A stretch of 64,000 bases of DNA from Deroplatys truncata (lineage: Eukaryota > Arthropoda > Insecta > Mantodea > Mantidae), in contig CM060990.1 of NCBI GenBank assembly GCA_030765065.1, positions 11,655,501-11,719,500 of the forward strand, read 5' to 3'. The position numbers and the translations under genes are program-made. The notes beneath the pieces are model-generated. The model was given only the letters and a program-made list of their open reading frames with translations, had not been told where the DNA came from and ran no database searches. Of the stretch, positions 1-9,807 are shown in pieces. How positions within the stretch are numbered: position 1 is the stretch's first letter; each line of letters opens with the position of its first letter.

Positions 1-1779
1 TAAAATCAAGTTAGAATAACTGGCATTGGAACCAAAATATTCAAGTTAATAATTATATTGACATTTGCACATATCAAGTCGCCAGCATGCAACATATTCT
101 TTCCTTGAAGAACTTACTGGTGTAGTGGATAAGGTGTACAGCAGAAGCACTTGCTTCTACAATTTAAGTGTCCAAAAGCTTATTGCACGTGCCAGTTTCA
201 CAGCATCCCTTCCTTCCCTCAGTTATTTGAACAGCCCTATATGGCTTAGCCTCGAAATTCTGAAAAAACACAGCGACTATAATTTTGTTTATGAATATCT
301 AATAACACACAGAAAATGCAGATGACGTAAGCAAATATTAATTGTTCTTTTACGTTTTTAAAAAGCACAGTCTTGCATGTAGATATTTATTTATAAATGA
401 CCAATTGTACAAGAAAGCCTATAGCAATAAGTATGATACACAATAACTCAAAGCAAATTAAACTATTCGTAATTAACAGAAGCTGATAAATCATTAATCA
501 AATTAAACCTGAATATCTGAATTAATCCGACATTAAAGATACACATTTTATAAATATTGATATTTTAACTTCCTCTGCTACTCACTTATTGAATTTCCAA
601 ATAAATTCCAATTTTATCCCCAAATTAGATTGAGTGTTTTAGTTGGCAAACGAGGCACACTCACCAAACTTAGCATTTAAAAGCAAAAGGGTCATAAAGA
701 TAATCCGTATTTAAGCAATATGATAAAATAGGCAATAAATAACAGGAAATAAATTATCATTATTGTTGTTATTATTATTACATATAAGCACACAAAATTG
801 CAAACTATTAAATAAATTAAGTTTTTATAAGCAATATTTGCAAACAGATTAGGGTTAAAAATTAATTTAGGTTACGAAGGTCTATCTATTTTACTCAATG
901 AGAGTTGAAAATGAAACCTTGATGAATTAGTGCGCATTTAAATAATAGGCACTGCATTCTCTTTGCCACATTTGCATTTTTCAGATTGGACAACGAATAT
1001 TGTCCATATTAAAAGCTTGGGATCAAACCTCTACACATTAACCTGCCATAAGTTGTAGGGAAGAATGTTGTCACAGGATCGATAAAACGGTCTTTTGCAA
1101 TTTTCTTGAAAACAGTTATTAAATATGTACCGTAGACCAGGGGCAGTTGCGAAACAAGGTTCAGATTTGTCACATTCTCAGCTCAACTCGCATTACATTT
1201 ACAATGGGCTGGTTTCAACTGGACGCGGCTTCTACCAGCAGAAACACCAAACATTTCGATAGGTTTTGTCCTGCAAATGTGTGCAGTGGGATGGATTATG
1301 TCATCTAAACGTGTCCTTCACCATGCAGGCACTAGGTTTTAACATTGACAGTGAAATGCCCGGCATCTAACCTCGAAAATTGGAAGTAATTATATAATGG
1401 CAGACGTAAGCGAGATTTGTCGTTTGTGAAAGTGCTTTCATTGGAGAGTAACAAGGAAGGAAGGATGGACAGACACGTAAATGCATGGGCAATTTAGTGG
1501 CACACGAGTGAAATTGCATGCCGTGACATCATTCGACCGGCTAATGTGTCGCTGACCTCAAAACTAACACCATTTCTCCGGTCTCTAGGGTGATCATGCA
1601 TGACCTGTTTATCTGACATCCCGTGCTGGGCGGCCGAGTAGAAAAGAAAATACGAAGCAAAATCGCACAGAAATAACTGCTAATCGTAAGAAGCATCTCT
1701 GCAGTAACGGTTAATCTCATCCAGAACAAATAACTGTGTGAAATCCAAAGATTACTGGTGTTTGTAATAACCGTAGTTA
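1..1779. other. AT-rich flank without recognisable gene
   Basis: The stretch is AT-rich. Its longest open frames are 86 codons (65-325, +) and 62 codons (1,541-1,729, -), with no recognisable domain and no codon pattern that sets them apart from chance. I see no splice-flanked exon series, RNA gene or transposon terminus here, apart from a short ATT tract. It could hold distal non-coding sequence of a gene outside the window, but nothing shows this. Confidence 0.6.
756..780. repeat. ATT-type imperfect microsatellite
   Basis: A short run of imperfect att/gtt trinucleotides, about 8 units, lies in AT-rich DNA. It is a simple sequence repeat with no apparent function. Confidence 0.7.
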
Positions 1780-1794
1780 AGATACAGAACCAAA

Positions 1795-2150
1795 CCTAGC
1801 GGATGGCAACGTGGGTTCGATTCCCGCGGCCGACCTTCCCGGATTTCCTGTCCCTCTAATGCAAACATTTTCTCATTTCATTTCAACTTCCATCTGCTTG
1901 GCTGTTTCAAGGTTGAAAGTGTCGGCGGGAATCTCGGCGTTGCATGGCAGGGGAAAAGGATGCTCTAGGTAACTCTTCGTCCCCTAGAATGGGGGCGGTC
2001 AACGAGTCCCGGGCCCCCCAGGGGATGTGCAAGCCCGCAAGGAGGAGGGGAGCCGGTTGCACCAGCTGCCATCCGGGGAGTTTCAATCTGTAAAAGGTAG
2101 AGACCCTGCCCTCTGCCTTGTCGTACCTATGGTCCGACCGATCTGCCTCC
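1795..2150 (+). mobile_element. SINE-like GC-rich element with T-arm/B-box motif
   Basis: A GC-rich island sits in an AT-rich flank. At its left end is ggttcgattcc (1,814-1,824), a perfect match to the pol III B-box/T-arm consensus. The surrounding bases can form a five-pair T stem (gtggg with cccgc, one G-T pair). The body downstream contains C- and G-runs around 1,980-2,040. I do not see a convincing A box upstream, so the tRNA head is degenerate or truncated. The right end is not defined by a tail or target duplication. It may belong to the same broad group as the elements at 2,450 and 63,290, which share a T-arm followed by a pyrimidine-rich body. The alternative is a fragment of another retroelement. 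Confidence 0.4.
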
Positions 2151-2449
2151 TCTCACCTCAGCATCCCGTCTGGGGCTTGAGGAACAAAATATGTTGTAGG
2201 TAGAGGTGTTAACTCCTCCGCAGTTAGTGCCAGCCATAGAGCCAAAAGCCCAACACTAGCACTACTCAAATACGTACCGTTTCTGGCATTTCCAAAAGCG
2301 GTATTGTTAATGAGTGTCATAGATGCGGTAGTAGATGAACTCTTATGCATGGAGCATTTATTTCATTGAGATAAACTTCATCATTCACGTTTCAAATTCC
2401 ATAAAAGTCTTTTCACCAGAACTTAAAGTGACATATTTATCTGTTTTTA
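2151..2449. other. Unassigned sequence between SINE-like elements
   Basis: A 65-codon minus-strand frame (2,153-2,350) and part of a 65-codon plus frame (2,335-2,532) overlap here, but neither resembles a known domain. The first third is still GC-rich and may be the tail of the preceding element. I see no other feature. Confidence 0.45.
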
Positions 2450-2502
2450 GTTCAGATGCGACGAAGCGAGATGTCTTCGCTCACATTCGGGAGGTCTCCG
2501 GT

Positions 2503-2513
2503 TTGATTCCCGT
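2503..2513. repeat. Target-site duplication, left copy
   Basis: The 11 bases ttgattcccgt directly precede the inserted SINE and recur exactly after it. The duplicated target lies within the T-arm motif of the older element. Confidence 0.85.
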
Positions 2514-2749
2514 AAAAAAAACTAAAAATTAAATTGAGTTTTATTTATGGACGCTCTTTAACTGCTGTGGTCCTTAGCGTCCCATTCTATATTGGGCGTG
2601 AAAGTCTGGTAATTCTGTTCAGAGGCCTCTTTATCAGGCTTGAGGTACATTTACGTGCTGTCAATCTACGACACGGGACCACCGGCTTTACTTCCGAAGG
2701 AAGCCATGCTAAGGATTTTTACGTCCGAAAAAATCCATAGCTCTCCGCC

Positions 2750-2760
2750 GGGTTTGAACC
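2750..2760 (-). promoter_or_regulatory. Pol III B box of SINE
   Basis: On the minus strand this reads ggttcaaaccc, matching the B-box/T-loop consensus with one transition. It is correctly spaced from the A box at 2,794-2,804. Confidence 0.75.
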
Positions 2761-2793
2761 TGCGACCTCGGGAACTAGAGGCCAGCATGGTAA

Positions 2794-2804
2794 CCACTAC
2801 ACCA
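2794..2804 (-). promoter_or_regulatory. Pol III A box of SINE
   Basis: On the minus strand this reads tggtgtagtgg, an excellent match to the A-box/D-arm consensus. It begins about 11 bases from the 5' end of the element, as expected for a tRNA-derived head. Confidence 0.75.
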
Positions 2805-2815
2805 CGGAGGACGAC

Positions 2816-2826
2816 TTGATTCCCGT
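2816..2826. repeat. Target-site duplication, right copy
   Basis: An exact second copy of ttgattcccgt, directly after the 5' end of the minus-strand SINE. Bases on either side differ between the two copies, so the duplication is 11 bp. Confidence 0.85.
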
Positions 2827-3245
2827 CGACCGACCGCTCTGACTTTGGGTTTTTCCTGGTTTTCTCTAGTAGGTAGGCGAATGATGGGGTGATTTCTGAT
2901 TAACTACTATTTCCTTTCCATCATTTCCCTTTCATTCCGTCTCCTTTTTATGTTTCAGGTGTGTTTCTAGGTTTCGTGGGTATGGCGGTGCCGGACAGAT
3001 GGCGCGGATGCTTGCTCAAAGGAAACAGTAGCGGGCTGCTTGGTTGACGGTCGTTCATCGCTCTTATTGGGCAGCTACAGTAGTGTGATAGGTCTTCGAG
3101 ACGAACTCGTAGTTCTCCAGTGTCTCTGTTGTCTGTCTGCCTCCCTGAAGACGGTAGCTCTCATCCCTTCCTCCTGCGGGTGGCAGCCGCAGTGCGGGAG
3201 GTGTCCCACTCCGTTGTATACCCTTTACCCCATAGTTCAAATGCG

Positions 3246-4748
3246 AAGTCCCTTTCCATTACATACAGTTTTTACTGATAAATGATCCTTCAACAGGCCA
3301 GCTCTATCAGAACAAATAAATTAAATGCATTTTTATGACAAAATTGAAAATAAACGTTTTTGGTGAACCTTTGACTCTCTCCCATTTAGGTAAATTATTT
3401 TATTATGCCTTTAAATTTTATATTTATAATGTGCAACAACAAGCATAAATAATCCCGCAGGAATTTATATTTTAATTTATGTTTCAACGATAAAAGGCTT
3501 GACCATAGGTGGATGGTTTTTGCAGGGATCCTTAACCAATAGAAATAAAACACACTTTATTTGATTATAAAAAGTTAGAGATTTCCTTAGTGTTGTAGGA
3601 GTGAAAATTGACCACCGTTTACCTAAAGCGGAATATGATCTATGTCGCGAATTTAAGGATACCGATTTGTTTTATTTCTAAAATCCACCATTTCAATTCG
3701 ATTTATTTCAAACGTGAACACAGCAATTAGAATTTAATGTATAATAATGCACTTATATCAATGCATATTTTAAAACTAGTTCCGGAGATATTAAACCTCT
3801 CCTTATCTTTTACTGTTTTGAAAACTTGCTTTTCATTATATAGTTATATTTCTTAAAGTTAATAGTTTATAGCTAAACCTCTTATTAGCATGTTCATAAA
3901 TAGTACAGTTGAGATTATAATTAGCCTACTAGTTTGGGAGAAGGTAAATTTTAAATATAAGACTTCAACCTTCTGCTTAAAAATTTACAGAGAATGAGTA
4001 TTATTGTTTAATTATATCACAGCCAAGCATATTTCATCCCTTTTCATCCTTGTTATTTCTTAAGAGGTATTATAACGAAAAGTACATCTCGTGTAACATT
4101 CTGAAAATGAAAATGTGCTGACACCTGAAAAGCCGAGAAAAAGGGTTAAAACATTGTAGTGCTAAAACAACAGCACTTCTGACTTTATGCTGTTTAAGGG
4201 GCTTCATTGCATATATAGACTCATCTTTACGTTTTTCTTCTCCTCTGCGCCTAATTTAGTATTTGAAAATTGTTGAGGCCATCTCTCGAATGGCTTATTC
4301 ACCTTCAACTAGGAAATGCTAGCGTCCCATACTACATTTATAGGCCAACAGAGGATTACAGCCACAATAAATCGTATAATGACATGCTTTAAAATGACAT
4401 ATAGCAGTGAAACATACACAGCACTAAAGCATAATCTTTATAGTTTAACATTAATATTCGTATTCTGGAATCTTGGCAAAGCTTGATCTTTTCTATCTGA
4501 TCAGTATTCCTAACTACTAATAGTAGCATATAAGAGTACTACACTGAAATATTTAAGGCTGTGTTTACTCCTGAGCAAATATCTGTTTCTTTAGCTTTAT
4601 TCCCTATAAACATATGCAAAAATATTGTTTTAGATCGAACATCTCGAAATACCGACTGACTATGACAACAATAACTATATTGTTATGATAAAACATGAAG
4701 GCTAGGATGAGATAATGAAAAAGTTGGCTTATGATACATTCGGAACAT
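3246..4748. other. AT-rich flank, nothing recognisable
   Basis: About 1.5 kb of AT-rich sequence with no open frame of note, no RNA gene signature and no clear repeat. It runs up to the first degenerate monomer of the 55-bp satellite. Confidence 0.65.
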
Positions 4749-5030
4749 GGGTATGCAGACAAAACGAAGCAATAGGCTGCAAGAGTGCAACAATAAGGTT
4801 GGTACTTCCTCCAAACAAAGGAAGAAATAGGCTACAAGTGTGTAACTATAAGGTTGATACTTCCTCTAAACAAAGGAAGAAATAGGCTGCAAGTGTGTAA
4901 CTATAAGGTTGATACTTCCTTCAAACAAAGGAAGTAATAGGCTGCAAGTGTGTAACAATAAGGTTGATACTTCCTCCAAACAAAGGAAGTAATAGGCTGC
5001 AAGTGTGTAACAACAAGGTTGATACTTCCT

Positions 5031-8000
5031 CCAAACAAAGCAAGAAATAGGCTGCAAGTGTGTAACAATAAGGTTGATACTTCCTCCAAACAAAGCAGGA
5101 AATAGGCTGCAAGTGTGTAACAATAAGGTTGATACTTCCTCCAAACAAAGCAAGAAATAGGCTGAAAGTGTGTAACAATAAGGTTGATACTTCCTCCAAA
5201 CAAAGCAGGAAATAGGCTGCAAGTGTTGTAACAATAAGGTTGATACTTCCTCGAAACAAAGGAAGTAATAGGCTGCAAGTGTGTAGCACTAAGGTTTATA
5301 CATCCTCCAAACAAAGCAAGTAATAGGCTGCAGGTGTGTAACAATAAGGTTGATACTTCCTCCAAACAAAGGAAGAAATAGGCAGCAAGTGTGTAGCAAT
5401 AAAGTTGATACTTCCTCCAAACAAAGGAAGAAATAGGCTGCAAGTGTGTAGCAATAAAACTGATACTTCCTCCAAACAAAGGAAGTAATAGAATGCAAGT
5501 GTGTAGCAATAAAGTTGATACTTCCTCCAAACAAAGGAAGAAATAGGCTGCAAGTGTGTAACAATAAAGCTGATACTTCCTCCAAACAAAGGAAGTAATA
5601 GGCTACAAGTGTGTAGCAATAAAGTTGATACTTCCTCCAAACAAAGAAAGAAATAGGCTGCAAGTGTGTAACAACAAGGTTGATACTTCCTCCAAACAAA
5701 GGAAGTAATAAGCAACAAGTGTGTAGCAATAAAGTTGATACTTCCTCCAAACAAAGCAAGTAATAGGCTGCAAGTGTGAAACAATAAGGTTGATACTTCC
5801 TCCAAACAAAGAAAGTAATAGGCTGCAAGTGTGTATCAATAAGGTCGATACTTCCTCCAAACAAAGGAAGAAATAGGCTGCAAGTGTGAAACAATAAGGT
5901 TGATACTTCCTCCAAACAAAGCAAGTAATTGGCTGCAAGTGTGTAACATATAGGGTTTATGCTTCCTCCAAACGAAGGAAGTAATAGGCAGCAAGTGTGT
6001 AACAATAAGGTTGATACTTCCTCCAAACAAAGGAAGTAATAGGTTGCAAGTGTGTAACAATAAGGTTGATACTTCCTCCAAACAAAGCTAGTAATAGGTA
6101 GCAAGTGTGTAGCAATAAGGTTGATACTTCCTCCAAACAAAGGAAGTAATAGGCAGCAAGTGTGTAACAATAAAGTTGATACTTCCTCCAAACAACGGAA
6201 GTAATAGGCAGCAAGTGTGTAACAATAAGGTTGATACTTCCTCCAAACAAAGAAAGTAATAGGCAGCAAGTGTGTAGCAATAAGGTTGATACTTCCTCCA
6301 AACAAAGAAAGAAATAGGCTGCAAGTGTGTAACAATAAGGTTGATACTTCCTCCAAACAAAGGACGTAATAGACAACAAGTGTGTAGCAATAAAGTTGAC
6401 ACTTCCTCCAAACAAAGGAAGTAATAGGCTGCAAGTGTGAAACAAAAAGGTTGATACTTCCTCTTAACAAAGAAAGTAATAGGCTGCAAGTGTGTATCAA
6501 TAAAGTCGATACTTCCTCCAAACAAAGGAAGAAATAGGCTGCAAGTGTAAAACAGTAAGGTTGATACTTCCTCCAAACAAAGGAAGTAACAGGTTGCAAG
6601 TGTGTAACAATAAGGTTGAAACTTCCTCCAAACAAACCTAGTACTAGGCAGCAAGTGTGTAGCAATAAGGTTGATACTTCCTCCAAACAAAGGAAGTAAT
6701 AGGCAGCAAGTGTGTAACAATAAAGTTGATACTTCCTCCAAACAAAGGAAGTAATAGGCAGCAAGTGTGTAGCAATAAGGTTGATACTTCCTCCAAACAA
6801 CGGTAGTAATAGGCAGCAAGTGTGTAGCAATAAAGTTGATACTTCCTCCAAACAAAGGAAGTAATAAGCAGCAAGTGTGTAACAATAAGGTTGATACTTC
6901 CTCCAAACAAAGGAAGTAATAGGCTGCAAGTGTAACAATAAGGTTGATACTTCCTCCAAACAAAGGCAGAAATAGGCTGCAAGTGTGTAACAATAAGGTT
7001 GATACTTTCTCCAAACAAAGGTAGTAATAGGCTGAAAGTGTGTAACAATAAGGTTGATACTTCCTCCAAACAAAGGCAGAAATAGGCTGCAAGTGTGTAA
7101 CAATAAGGTTGATACTTCCTCCAAACAAATGAAGTAATGGGCAGCAAGTGTGTAACTATAAGGTTGATACTTCCTCCAAACAAAGGTAGTAATAGGCTTC
7201 AAGTGTGTAACAATAAGGTTGATACTTCCTCCAAACAAAGGAAGTATAAGGCTGCAAGTGTGTAACAATAAGGTTGATACTTCCTATAAACAAAGGAAGT
7301 AATAGGCTGCAAGTGTGTAACTATAAGGTTGATACTTCCTGCAAACACAGGTAGTAATAGGCTGCAAGTTTGTAACTATAAGGTTGATACTTCCTCCAAA
7401 CAAAGAAAGTAATAGGCTGCAAGTGTGTAACAATGAGGTTGATACTTCCACCAAACAAACGAAGTAATAGGCTGCAAGTGTGTAACAATAAGGTTGATAC
7501 TTCCTCAAAACAAAGGCAGAAATAGGCTGCAAGTGTGTAACAATAAGGTTCATACTTCCTCCAAACAAAGGAAGTAATGGGCAGCAAGTGTGTAACTATA
7601 AGGTTGATACTTCCTCCAAATAAGGTAGTAATAGGCAGCAAGTGTGTAGCAATACGGTTGATACTTCCTCCAAACAAAGGAAGTAATAGGCTGCAAGTGT
7701 GTAACAATAAGGTTGATACTTCCTCCAAACAAAGGAAGTAACAGGCTGCAAGTATGTAGCAATAAGGTTGATATTTCCTCCAAACAAAAGAAATAAAAGG
7801 CTGCAAGTGTGTATCAATAAGGTTGATACTTCCTCCAAACAAAGCAAGTAATAGGCAGCAAGTGTGTAGCAATAAGGTTGGTACTTCCTCCAAACAAAGG
7901 AAGTAATTGGCTGCAAGTGTGTAACTATAAGGTTGATACTTCCTCCAAACAAAGGAAGTAATTGGCTGCAAGTTAGTAACAATAGGGTTTATGCTTCCTC

Positions 8001-9807
8001 CAAACAAAGCAAGAAATAGGCTGCAAGTGTGTAACAATAGGGTTTATGTTTCCTACAAACAAAGCAAGAAATAGGCTGCAAGTGTGTAACAATAGGGTTT
8101 ATGCTTCCTCCAAACAAAGCAAGAAATAGTTTGCAAGTGTGTTACAGTAAGGTTTATGCTTCCTCTAACAAAGGAAGAAATAGGCTGTAAGTGTGTAACA
8201 ATAATGTTGATACTTCCTCCAAACGATGGAAGTAATAGGCTGCAAGTGTGTAACAACAAGGTTTATGCTTCCTCCAAACGAAGCAAGAAATAGGCTGCAA
8301 GTGTGTAACAATAGGGGTTATGCTTCCTCTAAACGAAGGAAGAAATAGGCTGCAAGTGTGTAACAATAAGGTTTATGCTTCCTCCAAACGAAGCAAGAAA
8401 TAGGCTGCAAGTGTGTAACAATAAGGTTATGCTTCCTCAAACGAAGCAAGAGATAGGCTTCAAGTGTGTAACAATAGGGTTTATGCTTCCTCCAAACGAA
8501 GCAAGAAATAGGCTGCAAGTGTGTAACAATAAGGTTTATGCTTCCTCCAAACAAAGCAAGAAATGGGCTGCAAGTGTGTAACAATAGGGTTTATGCTTCC
8601 TCCAAACAAAGGAAGTAATAGGCTGCAAGCGTGTAACAATAAGTTTGATACTTCCTCCAAACGAAGGAACTAATAGGATGCAAGTGTGTAACTATATAGT
8701 TGATACTTCCTCCAAACAAAGAAAGTAATGGGCAGCAAGTGTGTAGCAATAAGGTTAATACTTCCTCCAAAAAAGGAAGTAATAGGCTGAAGGTGTGTAA
8801 CAATAAGATTGATACTTCCTCCGAACAAAGGAAGTAATAGGCTGAAAGTCTGTAACAATAAGGTTGATACTTCCTACAAACAAAGGAAGAAATAGACTGC
8901 AAGTGTGTAACAATAAGGTTGATACTTCTTCCATACAAAGGAAGTAATTGGCTGCAAGTGTGTCACAATAGGGTTTATGTTTCCTACAAACGAAGGAAGT
9001 AATAGGCTGCAAGTGTGTAACAATAGGGTTTATGCTTCCTCCAAACAAAGGAAGTAATAGGCTGCAAGTGTGTAACAATAGGGTTTATGGTTCCTCCAAA
9101 CGAAGGAAGTAATAGGCTGCGAGTGTGTAACAAGAGGGTGTATGCTTCCGCCAAACGAAGGAAGTAATAAGCTGCAAGTGTGTAACAATAGGGTTTATGC
9201 TTCCTCCAAACGAAGGAAGTAATGGGCTGCAAGTGTGTAACAATAAGGTTTATGCTTCCTCCAAACGAAGGAAGTAATAGGCTGCAAGTGTGTAACAATA
9301 GGGTTTATGCTTCCTCCAAACGAGGATGTATTATGCTGCAAGTGTGTAACAATAGGGTTTATGCTTCCTCCAAACAAAGGAAGTAATAGGCTGCAGGTGT
9401 GTATTAATAAGTTTGATACTTCCTTCAAACAAAGGAAGCAATAGGTTGAAGGGTGTAACAATAAGGTTGATACTTCCTCCAAACAAAGGAAGAAATAGAC
9501 TGCAAGTGTGTAACAATAAGGTTGATACTTCCTCTAAACAAAGCAAGTAATTGGCTGCAAGTGTGTCACAATAGGGTTTATGTTTCCTACAAACGAAGGA
9601 AGTAATAGGCTGCAAGTGTGTAACAATAGGGTTTATGCTTCCTCCAAACAAAGGAAGTAATGGGCAGCAGGTGTGTAACAATAGGGTTTATGCTTCCTCC
9701 AAACAAAGGAAGTAAAAGGCTGCAAGTGTGTAACAATAGAGTTTATGCTTCCTCCAAACAAAGGAAGTAATGGGCAACAAGTGTGTAACAATAAGGTTGA
9801 TACTTCC
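5031..9807. repeat. Higher-order unit D1 (4.78 kb, 55-bp satellite)
   Basis: First of three tandem multi-monomer units. The same order of variant monomers reappears from 9,808. Landmarks are the gtgtagcac variant at 5,281 and the ctatatagttgatac variant near 8,692. It is 165 bp (exactly three monomers) shorter than D2 and D3 because of a gap near 6,570, where the other copies have extra monomers (about 11,365-11,530 in D2). Identity to D2 is very high, particularly right of 7,280. Confidence 0.85.

Larger units (their letters stand above)
2514..2815 (-). mobile_element. tRNA-derived SINE inserted into an older SINE
   Basis: This 302-bp element reads on the minus strand from 2,815 to 2,514. 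Its head carries an A box (tggtgtagtgg, 2,804-2,794) and a B box (ggttcaaaccc, 2,760-2,750). The two are about 44 bases apart, as in a tRNA-type internal pol III promoter. The head is followed by a non-tRNA body and ends in an A/T-rich tail, T-rich on the transcribed sense. It is bracketed by identical 11-bp duplications (2,503-2,513 and 2,816-2,826), which indicates target-primed retrotransposition using an autonomous LINE partner supplied elsewhere. The anticodon arm does not fold cleanly, so this is not a functional tRNA gene. The exact flanking duplication suggests a comparatively recent insertion. Confidence 0.8.
2450..3245 (+). mobile_element. Older SINE-like element, split by a younger SINE
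   Basis: Read without the insertion at 2,514-2,815, this element has a T-arm-like motif ending in ttgattcccgt (2,503-2,513). It resumes at 2,827 with a body containing ctctgactttgggttt and tttttcctggttttc. The same order of motifs recurs in the right flank from 63,290: T-arm, then ctctgact, then tttttcctggttttc, then a cagatggc-type motif with gcttgc. These are therefore two diverged members of one dispersed family. The 5' boundary near 2,450 and the 3' boundary near 3,245 are estimates. No A box is obvious. The 81-codon plus-strand frame at 3,040-3,285 lies inside the body and is not treated as a gene. Confidence 0.55.

Noticed and set aside
1541-1729. 62-codon minus-strand frame in the left flank
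   Set aside because: Expected by chance at this length; no domain and no supporting signals.
2153-2350. 65-codon minus-strand frame as a conserved gene fragment
   Set aside because: No recognisable motif, short length, and it overlaps repeat-rich sequence.
2740-2813. Functional tRNA gene on the minus strand
   Set aside because: A and B boxes are good, but the acceptor and anticodon stems do not pair properly. The head is joined to a SINE body with a tail and a target-site duplication.
5289-7268. 659-codon minus-strand open frame, and dozens of similar frames across the array, as genes
   Set aside because: They are translations of the 55-bp satellite, and overlapping frames on the same strand are equally open. 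They start and stop at random nonsense changes and have no promoter, splice or codon evidence.
8375-8581. Plus-strand frames such as 8,375-8,581, 13,317-13,523 and about twenty similar ones
   Set aside because: They appear only where variant monomers lose the taa of the plus strand. They are repeat translations duplicated together with their higher-order unit.
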